A DNA stretch of 64,000 nt from Leptospira barantonii (GCF_002811925.1 NZ_NPDS01000011.1:30513-94512); one strand, 5' to 3'; counted from the stretch's first letter, positions 9,777 through 23,323 are shown. Made by a program: numbers and translations. Notes: generated by a model from the sequence alone, not told the origin.

Positions 9777-10880
9777 ATGATCCCATTTCAACCTATTCTA
9801 AACACGCTCAAAAGTTACGAAGCCGGTAAACCCATTGAACTCGTGGTTCGAGAATTCGGGATCGATCCTAAAGAAGTCATCAAACTCGGCTCCAACGAAA
9901 ACCCGTTCGGCACGGCCCTTCCGGTCGTAGAGGCGATCCAGCGCGCGGCGTCGACGATGTCGTATTATCCGGATGATTCTTACTTGGATTTAAAAACCGC
10001 GCTCGCGTCCAAGTTCGACGTCACTCCCGATCGAATCATTCCCGGAAACGGAAGCGATCAGGTTTTGGATTTCGCGTGTAGATGCGTATTGGGTCCGGGA
10101 GATCCGATTCTGATCAATCGTATTACGTTCGCTATGTATAAGATCTACGCCCTTCAATGCGGTGCCGTGATTCATTCCACCGAAACGATCGAACACGATC
10201 TGAACGCGTTTTTGGATCTTGCGAAATCCGTTCGTCCCAAAATCATCTTTTTATGCACTCCGTCCAATCCGGTGGGCGACGCCCTTTCCAAATCGGACGT
10301 CTATGAATTTTTAAGAAAGGTTTCCCCGGACACGTTAGTCGTCATTGACGCGGCTTATATGGAATTCGGTAAAAAAAAGGACGAGGATAAATTCATTCCC
10401 GCAAAAGAAGTCACCGATATTTTTCCGAACGTTTTTTATACGGGAACATTTTCCAAAGTCTACGGACTCGGAGGAATGAGAATCGGTTACGGGATCGGAA
10501 GCAAGGAATTGATCTCCAATCTTTATAAGATGCGCCCTCCGTTCAGCGTCGCGAATCTTTCCGCGCTCGCGGCGACCGAGGCTTTAAAGAACGAATCTCA
10601 CGTGGATTCTTATTTGGAAACGAATCTGAACGAGATGAAACGATACGAAAAATTCGCATCGGAACAAAGTATAGAATATCCGAATTCATACGCGAACTTT
10701 ATTACGTTTTTTGCAAGAAAACACGGTAAAACTTCTTCGGAAATTTCCCAGTCTCTTTTAAGACAAGGGATCATTCTTCGCGACTTGAAGAGCTACGATT
10801 TAAACGCGCTTCGAATTACGATCGGAAGACCCGAACAAAACGACCGGGTTCTTTCCGCTTTGGAAAAAGAATTCAACTAA
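9777..10880 (+). CDS. hisC: Histidinol-phosphate aminotransferase
   Basis: This 367-residue fold-type I PLP enzyme interconverts imidazole-acetol phosphate and L-histidinol phosphate in histidine synthesis. The N-terminal NENPFG, the PSNPVG loop (N164), D191 that contacts the pyridine nitrogen, the Schiff-base Lys K227 in [10 protein letters not shown] and phosphate-binding R235 are all visible, and length fits HisC. ATG start at 9777 with GGGAG just upstream. It stands alone, with no other his gene in the window, as is common in Leptospira. A broader aromatic aminotransferase role cannot be excluded. Confidence 0.9.
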   Translation: MIPFQPILNTLKSYEAGKPIELVVREFGIDPKEVIKLGSNENPFGTALPVVEAIQRAASTMSYYPDDSYLDLKTALASKFDVTPDRIIPGNGSDQVLDFACRCVLGPGDPILINRITFAMYKIYALQCGAVIHSTETIEHDLNAFLDLAKSVRPKIIFLCTPSNPVGDALSKSDVYEFLRKVSPDTLVVIDAAYMEFGKKKDEDKFIPAKEVTDIFPNVFYTGTFSKVYGLGGMRIGYGIGSKELISNLYKMRPPFSVANLSALAATEALKNESHVDSYLETNLNEMKRYEKFASEQSIEYPNSYANFITFFARKHGKTSSEISQSLLRQGIILRDLKSYDLNALRITIGRPEQNDRVLSALEKEFN

Positions 10881-10989
10881 AAAAACTTACGACCCGTTGC
10901 GCGATTAAACCGTTTTGTAACGAAATCGCCATCCTATCTTTAAAAAAAAGATTTAGATTTTTACCGAAAAGCACGAAACGATTACTAAA

Positions 10990-11013
10990 CCTTGGCGGTC
11001 TTACGACCCAAGG
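10990..11013 (+). promoter_or_regulatory. Hairpin overlapping a ribosome-binding site
   Basis: CCTTG and GGTC (separated by a GC bulge) can pair with GACC and CAAGG around a TTAC tetraloop, giving a 9-bp stem. The 3' arm includes the first bases of the AAGGAGG Shine-Dalgarno sequence (11010-11016) of the 60-aa gene at 11021. Translational control is inferred from this overlap. Confidence 0.5.
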
Positions 11014-11020
11014 AGGAAAA

Positions 11021-11203
11021 ATGTTCAATTCTGAGTATAAACACAAAAAAATAAAAGAGCCGATCCAACACCAACAACACGCGGTGGCGTATCAATGGAA
11101 TTCGGACTCGAGTAGAAATGGAAACGAAACGGAAACCGGTCTGAAAGGATTGGAATCCAGGACAAAACAGGTCAAAGTTCGACCCGATCTCTACGACAAA
11201 TAA
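11021..11203 (+). CDS. Small hydrophilic hypothetical protein (60 aa)
   Basis: A 60-codon ORF with a near-perfect Shine-Dalgarno AAGGAGG four bases before its ATG, the strongest RBS in this part of the window. The product is hydrophilic, rich in Lys, Gln, Asn and Glu, and lacks a signal peptide or membrane segment; it is probably disordered. The RBS is partly buried in a predicted stem. The stop is adjacent to the stop of rarA on the other strand. I do not recognise a family. Confidence 0.65.
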   Translation: MFNSEYKHKKIKEPIQHQQHAVAYQWNSDSSRNGNETETGLKGLESRTKQVKVRPDLYDK

Positions 11204-12475
11204 TCAACTTCCTTTCTTCCAGGGAGTTTTTTCCCAAATCTTATCCAAGTATTCTTTGAGTTTCAATTCCGCTCCGTTTCCGGTTGGAAAATAAAAACGG
11301 GGCGGATCGTCCGCAAACTGATCCGGGAAATAATTTTGTTCCTTAAATCCGCCGAAGTCGTGAGGATAAATATAACCCTGAGAAGCGCCTTCTTTCTTGT
11401 GTAAAAACGTAGGAGCGTTTCTGAGACGATTCGGAATTTGAATTCCGGTTCCCTTTTCTCTTACAAAGGAAAGAGCGGCTCCGATGCCCTTGTAACTCGC
11501 GTTCGATTTGGGACAGGATGCAAGAAAGGTGGTTACGTGCGCGAGGATCAATCTTCCTTCGGGCATCCCTATTGCCTCGAGCGCTTGTAAGCCGGAAACC
11601 GCCAAGGGCAATCCGTTGATCGATGCGTTTCCCACGTCTTCGCTCGCGAGAATGATCAATCTTCGCATAATAAAAAGCGGATCTTCTCCGCCTTCGAGTA
11701 AAACCGCAAGATAGTATAACGCGGCGTCCGGGTCGCTCCCACGCACGGATTTGATAAACGCGGAAATCACGTCGTAGTGCGATTCTCCGCTTTTATCGTA
11801 TTCGATCACCCTGCTAGCGAGATATTCCTCAACGTCGGCTTGGTCGATCGTATGATTCTCCGGAAAACTGAAACTGAGACCCTCTAGATTGGAAAGAAGT
11901 TTTCTTCCGTCCCCACCCGAAAATCGAATCAATGTTTCCTTGGCTTCCTGATTTAGATTTATGGAATATGCTAAATTTTGAATTCCTCTTTCCAACAAAG
12001 AGGATTGTTCTTCCAAAGAAAGAGGTTCTATCTTTAAAATCTGACATCTGGATAAAAGAGGTCTTGTGATCCGAAACGCCGGATTTTCGGTCGTGGCTCC
12101 GATCAATACGAGATGTCCAGTTTCCACTCCCTTGAGAAGGCTGTCTTGTTGGGACGCGCTAAAACGATGGATCTCGTCCAAAAAAAGAAGAATCGTTCCC
12201 TCTCGTTCCGCTCTTTCGAGAAGTTTTTTGATCTCCGCTACTCCGGTGGAGACTGCGTTGTATTCCACGTAGGGAAGATTCCATTTTCTGCATAGAATTC
12301 CGGCTAACGTCGATTTGCCGGTGCCCGGTGGTCCGTAGAGAATGATCGATACGGGAGAACGATAATTGACGAGTTGTTTGGTGGCTCTTGTTTGACCGAT
12401 TACGTCGTCGAAACTGGAAGGACGGATCTTATGAGCGAGCGGAGGAATCGGCTTCTTTGTAAAAAGATCGCTCAA
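11204..12475 (-). CDS. rarA: Replication-associated recombination protein A (MgsA/RarA AAA+ ATPase)
   Basis: A 423-residue clamp-loader-like AAA+ ATPase acting at stalled replication forks. It has Walker A GPPGTGKS, Walker [11 protein letters not shown], sensor 1 GATTENPAF and arginine-finger region PLLSRC, followed by the family-typical helical and tetramerisation domains ([28 protein letters not shown]). The start ATG overlaps the stop of the upstream 75-aa gene by four bases, so the two are translationally coupled. Length fits RarA. Confidence 0.93.
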   Translation of the reverse strand: MSDLFTKKPIPPLAHKIRPSSFDDVIGQTRATKQLVNYRSPVSIILYGPPGTGKSTLAGILCRKWNLPYVEYNAVSTGVAEIKKLLERAEREGTILLFLDEIHRFSASQQDSLLKGVETGHLVLIGATTENPAFRITRPLLSRCQILKIEPLSLEEQSSLLERGIQNLAYSINLNQEAKETLIRFSGGDGRKLLSNLEGLSFSFPENHTIDQADVEEYLASRVIEYDKSGESHYDVISAFIKSVRGSDPDAALYYLAVLLEGGEDPLFIMRRLIILASEDVGNASINGLPLAVSGLQALEAIGMPEGRLILAHVTTFLASCPKSNASYKGIGAALSFVREKGTGIQIPNRLRNAPTFLHKKEGASQGYIYPHDFGGFKEQNYFPDQFADDPPRFYFPTGNGAELKLKEYLDKIWEKTPWKKGS

Positions 12476-12699
12476 CTCGGTTCCAACTCGTTTTTGATTT
12501 TTCTAAGACAGGTTCGTATGGTCGCGTTACAAACGTCGCAGGCGCTATGACAACAAACCAGGGATTGTTCCCGGATGTTTCCTTGAAGAACGTTTTCGAT
12601 CAAGGCTTGAATTCGAATCGGAAGATCGAACAGATCCAAGTTCTCTCGGATGACTTCCTCTCTCGTTTTCGGAAATAGATTGGGCTGGTTGGTTTCCAA
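12472..12699 (-). CDS. Cys-rich small protein coupled to rarA
   Basis: A 75-residue ORF starting at TTG (12697-12699) with AAGG eight bases upstream. The C-terminal half has C49, C50, H51, C54, C57 and C64 in [16 protein letters not shown], a spacing that could bind zinc or an Fe-S cluster. The rest is helical and contains no signal peptide. Its stop overlaps the rarA start by four bases, implying one transcript and possibly a linked role in genome maintenance. I do not recognise a named family. Confidence 0.6.
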   Translation of the reverse strand: METNQPNLFPKTREEVIRENLDLFDLPIRIQALIENVLQGNIREQSLVCCHSACDVCNATIRTCLRKIKNELEPS

Positions 12700-12775
12700 A
12701 AATTCTAACCTTGATACAAAAGATTCATCAAAAAATTCTTTCTTATATCGGACTGATCGGAACCGAAAAAAGATC

Positions 12776-15155
<2,380 letters not shown>

Positions 15156-15653
15156 GGATGGTTCCAATGTCGGAATTCCGACCAAGGCTGTCAATCGTGG
15201 AAATCTTCGAAAATTAAGGGAGAATGGATTCTTGGAAAACTTTTGTGAAATCTAAAATCGGCCGGATTCTTAAGACGCTACAATCGGAAACTGTTTATTT
15301 TTCAAGTGAGACATCCTAAATCGTAAACTCTCTTTCCTCATTTTCAAAATCAAGGACAGCGTAACGCGAGCATCGAAATCACGCTCTCCATATTATAAGA
15401 ACTATATTAAAATGATTGTACATTCAACTCAAAAGAAACAAAAACAAAAAAGTATTTCACTAACAATACCAAAGAATCGAATTCACGCACGACAACGTTT
15501 CATCAATTAATTCATAGAATCTGAAAATTTAAAAACAAAGGACGGTTCTTCAAGATGGATTCGTTTGCGTTTCTATTTCGTTCCCGAAGATAACACAAAC
15601 ATTAGAGTAAGATAAAACACGCGCGAATTTAGTTCAAAAAATAGGAAAACACA
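15156..15653. other. AT-rich gene-free stretch, 498 bp
   Basis: The stretch separates the divergent mutL and DUF1554 lipoprotein starts. It holds the repeat copy at 15216-15262 and presumably both promoters, including an A-rich run before 15654. I see no convincing ORF or RNA gene. Confidence 0.5.
15216..15262 (+). repeat. Short two-block repeat, copy 1
   Basis: AAGGGAGAATGG (15216-15227) is followed 23 bp later by TCTAAAATCGGC (15251-15262). The same two 12-mers recur in the same order at 16342-16369, on the other side of the DUF1554 lipoprotein gene. Confidence 0.6.
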
Positions 15654-16337
15654 ATGTTTAAAAAAATTTTTCTTAGCTTACTTACGGGAACGATCGTTAT
15701 GACCCTTTTTTCCTGCGAAGACAAAAAAGAAGACAACACGGGCACTCTCTTTTTCTTACTCGCATCCAGCGGAGCATTGGGAAACTCCGTCCCCTCCTGC
15801 AAGGACTCTTCGTTCTGCAGAACGTTTATCGCGACAAATAACGGAGCCGGTTACAACGGAAACTTAGGCGGAATCAGTGGCGCGGACGCAAAGTGTATGG
15901 CGGCAAGACCTAGCGGCTTAACCGGAACTTACAAAGCGGTCATCGTATCGCTCAACGTTCGGGAAGTTATATCCGCTACGGATGGAAATCCGAATCGAAA
16001 AGACTGGGTTTTATATCCGAATAAACAATACCGCAGAAGCGACGGAACTACGATCACGTTTACCACGAACGCGAATTCGATCGTAACCGCAAACCTGACG
16101 AACGGAATCGATGCGGGAGCTCAGAAATTTTTCTGGAATGGCTTCAACGGAGGAGCGGGGACATTTCCATGGGAAGTCTCTTCCGATTGTAACGCGTGGT
16201 CTTCGAATAACGCCGTGTCCGCAGGAAAAGCGGGAAATACCACGGAGACAAATCCTAATTTAACGCCCGAAGGAGCGTTTACCGTGGATACGTATAACTG
16301 TAATGTGAACCTAAATCTACTCTGCGCCGAACAGTAA
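15654..16337 (+). CDS. DUF1554 lipoprotein
   Basis: A 227-residue predicted lipoprotein: a Lys-start hydrophobic signal ending in TLFSC with Cys at 21, then an acidic linker. The body is a DUF1554-type domain ([58 protein letters not shown]), a C-type-lectin-like pattern with paired Cys that I know mainly from Leptospira lipoproteins. Function is unknown; a surface or periplasmic binding role is inference. AGGAA lies six bases before the ATG. It is monocistronic and flanked by the two-block repeat. Confidence 0.85.
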   Translation: MFKKIFLSLLTGTIVMTLFSCEDKKEDNTGTLFFLLASSGALGNSVPSCKDSSFCRTFIATNNGAGYNGNLGGISGADAKCMAARPSGLTGTYKAVIVSLNVREVISATDGNPNRKDWVLYPNKQYRRSDGTTITFTTNANSIVTANLTNGIDAGAQKFFWNGFNGGAGTFPWEVSSDCNAWSSNNAVSAGKAGNTTETNPNLTPEGAFTVDTYNCNVNLNLLCAEQ

Positions 16338-16341
16338 AATC

Positions 16342-16369
16342 AAGGGAGAATGGCGAGTCTAAAATCGGC
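16342..16369 (+). repeat. Short two-block repeat, copy 2
   Basis: AAGGGAGAATGG (16342-16353) and TCTAAAATCGGC (16358-16369), here 4 bp apart, match the blocks at 15216 and 15251. This copy starts 5 bp after the lipoprotein stop and contains an inverted GGCGAG...CTCGCC pair that might also serve as its terminator. Confidence 0.6.
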
Positions 16370-16544
16370 TCGTCGTTCTCGCCGCCACAATAGAACCGAA
16401 CAGTCGATGAGGAATATTTTCGAAAGAAAATTGAAAGATCCTCATGATGTTTTTTAAGTTTAACCTCAAAACACATTCAAAACAAAACATACAAAAATTA
16501 AAATATACTAAACTACAAAAGTGAATTTCACAAATCGACTTTGA

Positions 16545-17801
16545 TTAAACTTCTTTTCCCTGAGTTTTGATAAACGGTTCTTTAGGAGATAAAAAGTAAC
16601 CGCTTAAACTTGCGATCAACACAGGTGTAAAACTGTAAAGACCGGTCAGTTCGGATAACAAAATCGTGGTGGAAATCGGAGTTTTGGTTACGGAAGAATT
16701 GACCGCGGCCATCAAGCAGATCATCAGAAAGGATTCGTTTTCGGTAGGAAGAATTCCGAACAAAAGTTTACCGGCGCAAGCCCCGATAAAAAACAAGGGA
16801 ATGATCACTCCCCCTCTCCAACCGCTCGCAACCGTACTCGTGATCGCGAATGTTTTCCAGAAGATCAAAGCCGCTAAAAAAACGAGAGTGAACTTTCCTT
16901 CCACGATTTGATTGAGTTGATCGTGTCCGAAAAACCGGGTCAACGGAATCTGCCAAGCGATACATCCCAAAACCGCGCCGCCGAGCAAGGTCTTCCAGTA
17001 GATCGGTCCCGGAATTTTAGAATAGATCCAACGATTTGCGATGAACAAACCGTGAAACATCCATCCGAGAACCGCGCCGACCGCGCCGAGTAAAAGAGCA
17101 TATAAGAAATCTTGAATGTCTCCGGGAACGTACTGAGGAAACTGCCAAGTGGGTTGTAAACCCGCGTGTGTCATCCAAAGGAAAACGAAAAACGCCGATG
17201 TGCTCGATAAAAACGCGGGAAGAAGCGCCTTATAGTATTCGACCACGTGTCTGTGTTGTAGGATTTCAAGAGCGAATAACGCGCCTCCCAAGGGAGAACC
17301 GAACAACGAAGTAAAACCCGCGGCCATCCCGGCGATGGTCATAGATCTGTATTCTTCTCCGGTAAGTCCGAGCTTTTCTGCGAACCAGTTTCCGAAGGAA
17401 CCCGTGATTTGAACGAGAGGAGCCTCGGGACCAGCGCTTCCTCCCGAAGATATACTTAAGATGGAAGAAAGAGCCATGGAAGGATTCTGACTCGCTTCCA
17501 ACTTTCCGCCACGAAAACGTATATTATCGATTACTAATGAGATTTCCCCCGGTTCTCCGAGAAAATGAATGACGAGTCCAATCAACAGTCCGGAGATCGT
17601 CATAAAAGGAACGGTGTAAATCCCGGAGATCGCGGACGCAAAACGTGTCAGGTATTCGAGGAGCATCCAAAACGCGGCCGAAAAAAGTCCGCCCGCGATC
17701 CCGAGAATCACGTAAAAAAAAGTGAGTCTCGAAAGCATAAACGGATTTTTCCTGGAGAAAACCAGAACTCTGGACCGGAGAAGATCTGCGATCGTCATCA
17801 T
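16545..17801 (-). CDS. ClC family chloride channel/transporter
   Basis: A 418-residue protein with about ten membrane helices and the ClC signatures SSGGSAGPEAPLVQ and GSPLGGALFALEIL, plus GWRGGVIIPLFFIGA near the second half. No CBS domains follow, so it is the short bacterial type. The selectivity segment reads GSAGPEAP rather than the textbook GREGP, so the gating glutamate appears displaced; related bacterial ClCs carry this GPEAP form. The start MMTIADLL lies about 10 bp downstream of the purM stop, so the two are probably co-transcribed. Confidence 0.9.
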   Translation of the reverse strand: MMTIADLLRSRVLVFSRKNPFMLSRLTFFYVILGIAGGLFSAAFWMLLEYLTRFASAISGIYTVPFMTISGLLIGLVIHFLGEPGEISLVIDNIRFRGGKLEASQNPSMALSSILSISSGGSAGPEAPLVQITGSFGNWFAEKLGLTGEEYRSMTIAGMAAGFTSLFGSPLGGALFALEILQHRHVVEYYKALLPAFLSSTSAFFVFLWMTHAGLQPTWQFPQYVPGDIQDFLYALLLGAVGAVLGWMFHGLFIANRWIYSKIPGPIYWKTLLGGAVLGCIAWQIPLTRFFGHDQLNQIVEGKFTLVFLAALIFWKTFAITSTVASGWRGGVIIPLFFIGACAGKLLFGILPTENESFLMICLMAAVNSSVTKTPISTTILLSELTGLYSFTPVLIASLSGYFLSPKEPFIKTQGKEV

Positions 17802-17811
17802 AGATGCGTTG

Positions 17812-18846
17812 TTAGACGAAGATTACTTCTTCTTTATTACCGGAAAGAATCTCTCCGATCTCGTGAACCGATTCTCCGGTGGATTCCAAAAATTCTTTTG
17901 CGGAAGAAACGTTCTCTTCGGATACGATCACCATATAACCGATTCCCATGTTGAACGTGGCGAACATTTCCAACTCGTCGAGTTTATGATCTTTTTTTAA
18001 TCTTTCGAAAAAATATCCGGAAGGAATTCTATCCTTGAAAAATTTCGCCTGAGATCCTTTCGGAAGAACTCTCGGAACGTTTTCCTGATAACCGCCTCCG
18101 GTGATGTGAACCATTCCTTTTACGGGAATCTTTTGCAAAAGTTTTAATATACTTTGAACGTAGATACGCGTAGGTTTGAGAGCGTATTCTTTTAAAAACT
18201 TAACCTGTTCCGGATCGGATGGAAGATGTTTTCCGTCTTTCAAAAGAAGTTTACGAATGAGTGAGAAACCGTTGCTGTGCGGACCGCTCGATTCCAATCC
18301 TAAAATTTTATCGCCCGGTTTGATCGTGGAACCGTCGATCATCAGATCCTTTTCCACCGCGCCGACTACAAAACCCGCGAGGTCGAACTCGTCTTCCTTC
18401 ATCGTTCCGGGATGTTCCGCGGTTTCTCCACCGAGTAAGGAAGCATTCGACAATTTGCATCCTTGTACGATTCCCGATACGATTTGATCCATTTTTTCCG
18501 GATCTAATTTTCCGCAGGCGATATAATCCAAAAAGAAAAACGGTTCTCCGCCACAAACGAGAATGTCGTTCACACACATCGCGACCAAATCGATCCCTAC
18601 CGTATCGAACGTGTTTAACAATCTTGCGAGTTCTATCTTTGTTCCGACGCCGTCGGTTCCGGAAAGAAGAATGGGTTGGTTGAATTTTTTAAGAACGCTT
18701 ACGTCGTAAGCTCCTGCAAAGCCGCCGAGACCGCCGAGAACTCTCGGTCCGTGCGTGGATTCTACGTTTCGTTTGATCTTTTGAACGAACTCTCTTCCCT
18801 TTTCGGTGTCCACACCCGCGCTTTTGTATGTGATCTTTTCTTCCAT
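17812..18846 (-). CDS. purM: Phosphoribosylformylglycinamidine cyclo-ligase
   Basis: AIR synthetase, step 5 of de novo purine synthesis. Family landmarks are ITYKSAGVD, LLSGTDGVGTK, GIDLVAMCVNDI, GGETAEHPG, GLESSGPHSNGFSLIRK, HITGGG and FNMGIGYM. I chose the ATG at 18844-18846 (MEEKITYKSAG, 344 aa) with GGGAA six bases upstream. The frame can be read back to 18936, but that extension runs through the terminator of the preceding gene and lacks homology. Downstream is the ClC gene. Confidence 0.95.
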   Translation of the reverse strand: MEEKITYKSAGVDTEKGREFVQKIKRNVESTHGPRVLGGLGGFAGAYDVSVLKKFNQPILLSGTDGVGTKIELARLLNTFDTVGIDLVAMCVNDILVCGGEPFFFLDYIACGKLDPEKMDQIVSGIVQGCKLSNASLLGGETAEHPGTMKEDEFDLAGFVVGAVEKDLMIDGSTIKPGDKILGLESSGPHSNGFSLIRKLLLKDGKHLPSDPEQVKFLKEYALKPTRIYVQSILKLLQKIPVKGMVHITGGGYQENVPRVLPKGSQAKFFKDRIPSGYFFERLKKDHKLDELEMFATFNMGIGYMVIVSEENVSSAKEFLESTGESVHEIGEILSGNKEEVIFV

Positions 18847-18902
18847 TCTCCGTTCCCGGTTCTTTTTTAGAATAGCTTGGAAAAGACAAAATCCCTGCAC
18901 AC

Positions 18903-19563
<661 letters not shown>

Positions 19564-19601
19564 TCATTGCTCCGATGAATCCTCTATGGAGGAGTTTTCG
19601 T

Positions 19602-19700
19602 ATTATACTATAGTTCGAAAAAAACGGATCGAATTTTTAGTATAAAGTTTGGAAATTTATTTCAAAAAAACTTTTTTCGTTTTTGGAAATTTATTTCCAA
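19602..19700 (-). promoter_or_regulatory. Promoter region with paired palindromes upstream of the FecR-domain gene
   Basis: A -10 hexamer TATAAT reads on the minus strand at 19607-19602, without a clear -35. Upstream are two near-identical 18-bp palindromes whose starts are 34 bp apart: 19649-19666 (one mismatch) and 19683-19700 (TTGGAAAT-TT-ATTTCCAA, perfect). They look like a paired operator; the outer one could alternatively be part of the cupin gene's terminator. Confidence 0.5.
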
Positions 19701-19718
19701 AGAATCGGCTTTCAAAAA

Positions 19719-20333
19719 TTAGGAAAAAAATTTCTCGGATTCTGAGAAGTCGGATTCTCCCGATACGATCAGGAATTCCGCTCCGAGAGACGTGGTAAAT
19801 TTTTTATGTTTGGATCCGGCTTCCGCTCTGTGAAAGTCTCCGGCCGACATCGTAGTTCCGGCGATCATCAAATCGCCGCTTACGAGAAAACAATCTTCCG
19901 CGCTTCCGTGCGGGTGCGCCGGAAACACCGCGCCGGGTTCCATTCGGATCATAAGAGTTACCGTGTTGCGGGAAGAATCTCGGTTGAGAATTTTATATTC
20001 CACACCTTCGAATGCGCTTTTCTTCCAGAGCGATTCCTCCGATTTGCGGACGAATAGAAAGTCCTCGTGCGATTTCGGCGCGTTCTTCGTTTTCGAATCG
20101 TTCCCGTGCAAGCCGGTCGTGCTCAAATCGGTCGGGTCTTGCAAAACCTTGGATAGAATTTGATTCCTCAGGGAAGAATGAGGTCGGAACTCCTCCATCG
20201 AAGAAAGTCCGTAAAGATGAAACACGTCCTCTAAGTCCAACTCTGCCTTCGAAGAAGAAAAAACTTCTTTCGGAAAGACGAAATCCTCCCAGCTTTCCGC
20301 CGGTTCGATCGGGTCGGAATTCGGGTTCGTCAT
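19719..20333 (-). CDS. ChrR-type cupin, putative anti-sigma factor
   Basis: A 204-residue protein. Residues about 110-195 form a cupin barrel with a metal motif HPHGSAEDCFLVSGDL (HxH...E) and a second His-containing strand (GDFHRAEAGSKH). This is the domain found at the C-terminus of ChrR-type anti-sigma factors. The N-terminal half (DLEDVFHLYGLSSM, SLRNQILSKV) resembles the helical sigma-binding part, but the HxxxCxxC zinc motif of classical ChrR is absent. It follows an ECF sigma gene on the same strand, though a 321-bp repeat-bearing stretch separates them. The pairing is inferred. Confidence 0.72.
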   Translation of the reverse strand: MTNPNSDPIEPAESWEDFVFPKEVFSSSKAELDLEDVFHLYGLSSMEEFRPHSSLRNQILSKVLQDPTDLSTTGLHGNDSKTKNAPKSHEDFLFVRKSEESLWKKSAFEGVEYKILNRDSSRNTVTLMIRMEPGAVFPAHPHGSAEDCFLVSGDLMIAGTTMSAGDFHRAEAGSKHKKFTTSLGAEFLIVSGESDFSESEKFFS

Positions 20334-20654
20334 AGTTTCGTTTTTCCAGTTCTACGATTCATTGTTTCAACGTTTCCTTTCGATCGGTTCCGATGTAGGA
20401 ACTCCCACTTGATTTTATTCCGGAAAATTCCGATCGGATCGATTTTTTTTACACCGGCGTCCGGTTTTGTAGGAATTCCTACAATTTTTAGAAATATTTT
20501 TCTTCTTGTTCGAATTCAATTTTTCTGATATCGGAGATTTTGCGGTGATTCCTTTCCCGCCACCTCACCATAAACTCAGCGCGTTGCTCCCTATGGGTTG
20601 CATCGCAGTGTGGGGGCGCGATTTCACTAAAAATGTGGGAACTCATACAAAAAT
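20334..20654. repeat. Decayed dispersed intergenic repeat, copy 1
   Basis: This stretch between the cupin and sigma genes carries TTGTAGGAATTCCTACAA (about 20468-20485), GATGTAGGAACTCCCAC near 20393, TTTCTGATATCGG, CCCGCCACC, GTGGGGGCGC and GTGGGAACTCATAC. The same blocks in the same order occur at 25586-25835. ORFs read through it look like repeat translations. No gene is called here. Confidence 0.6.
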
Positions 20655-21215
20655 TCACGACCAATCCTTCAAGGACGCCCTAAGTTCCATCAGCCCCGAC
20701 CGAATTCTCGATTTGACCGTTCCCAAAGGAAGATCGTATTTCTTAGCGATCTCGCTTTGACTGAGACCGCTCCAATATGCCTCTTCCAAAAGAATGGAAA
20801 TCTCCGGCGCCAAACCGGCGATCGCTTCTTTGACCTTATCTCTGAGGCTCGAGTCCATCACGTTTTGAAAAACGGAATCCTGGATCACCTTCGGATTCTC
20901 CGCAAAACTTTCCTGAAATTCAAAACTTTGTCTTCGCGTTCTATGATCCACCGATCGGATTTTGGAAAGCGCCGCGTTACGCGCAATCGTAGTCATCCAG
21001 GTTAAGGGAGACGATTTGGAAGAATCAAACTGTTCGGCTTTCGTCCAGAGAATCGAGAACACTTCCTGAAGAATCTCTTCGGCCTCTTCACGATTCATTA
21101 GAATTTTATAAACTACCGAATAGAGCATCGATCCGTATAAATCGTAGAATTTTTCCAGAGAACGTTGTTCTTTACGAACGATCTCCGCTATGAGACGTTC
21201 CGCCTCTGAGGACAT
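20655..21215 (-). CDS. ECF-family RNA polymerase sigma factor
   Basis: A 186-residue group 4 sigma factor. Region 2 spans about 18-85 (EEAEEILQEVFSILW, TWMTTIARNAALSKIR) and region 4 about 120-180 with the helix-turn-helix GLSQSEIAKKYDLPLGTVKSRI. There is no extra C-terminal domain. The ATG follows the murI stop by 1 bp, with AAGG six bases upstream, so it is co-transcribed and probably coupled with murI. The likely regulator is the downstream ChrR-type cupin, by analogy with ECF11/ChrR pairs that answer oxidative stress. Confidence 0.9.
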   Translation of the reverse strand: MSSEAERLIAEIVRKEQRSLEKFYDLYGSMLYSVVYKILMNREEAEEILQEVFSILWTKAEQFDSSKSSPLTWMTTIARNAALSKIRSVDHRTRRQSFEFQESFAENPKVIQDSVFQNVMDSSLRDKVKEAIAGLAPEISILLEEAYWSGLSQSEIAKKYDLPLGTVKSRIRSGLMELRASLKDWS

Positions 21216-21216
21216 A

Positions 21217-22018
21217 TTAGACCTTGCTCGGAGATTCTAAAAGATCGGCCGCCAATCGAATGTGAGAGTCGTCGTCGCTGTTTAAGATCAATCTATAATG
21301 AGGGCCTCTCCCGGAATCGGATCGTGGTCCTTCGGGGATCGAGTTCGTATCGGCGGTTGCATTTGAAGCCGCGTCCGCATTCGCTTCCAGGGAATTCAAA
21401 AGATGTTTTACGGTTCCGAAATTTCCGTCGTAGAGTTTGACCTCCGGAAAGTTCTTTAGAATAATCTGTTTTAGAAAAACGTAATGGGTACACCCGAGAA
21501 CGAGAATCTCCACCTTCTTTTCGCGAAGATCCGAAAGAATCGGAAGAAGATACTTTTCGGCCTCGGCAAATTCTCCCCTATCCACAAAACCGGCGAGACC
21601 GGGACAGGATACGGGAACGATCAATTCTTCCGCACCGAGTTCCGTCTTTAACTTCTGAAGTTTTTCCTCTCTTTGAGTGACAGGCGTTGCGAGTAACGCG
21701 ACTTTTTTTCCGGGGTTCTGGAGAATCGCCGGTTTGATCGCGGGCTCCATTCCGAAAATAGGAATCTTAAATTCTTTTCGGAGGGTTTCCGCCGCGGCCG
21801 AGGTCGCGGTGTTACACGCGAGAAGAATCGCGTCCACATTCTCCGCTTGCAAATAATTGCATACGTTTCGAACGAGTTCCAGAACGACGGAGGCTTGTTT
21901 TTCCCCGTAAGGACTGTTCTTTAGATCTCCGTAATATACGATTTCCATTTCCGAATCGTATTTCAGGAGTTCCTTAAGAACGGACAAGCCGCCCATTCCG
22001 GAATCCATCAGTCCGATT

Positions 22019-22041
<23 letters not shown>
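21217..22041 (-). CDS. murI: Glutamate racemase
   Basis: A 274-residue cofactor-independent racemase supplying D-glutamate for peptidoglycan. The catalytic cysteines are in LACNTATSAAA and LGCTHYVFL, and the N-terminal GLMDSGMGGLSVL matches the substrate-binding loop. A Ser/Ala/Asp-rich insert near the C-terminus is not typical. The start overlaps the end of the upstream aminotransferase gene by 23 bp; an internal ATG in MDSGMGG is too far into the domain to be preferred. It is embedded between an aminotransferase and an ECF sigma factor. Confidence 0.93.

Positions 22042-23323
<1,282 letters not shown>

Noticed and set aside
20506..20760. 84-codon ORF on the plus strand between the cupin and sigma genes
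   Set aside because: It reads through the dispersed repeat and then antisense to the sigma gene; similar translations recur from such repeats and it has no plausible ribosome-binding site.
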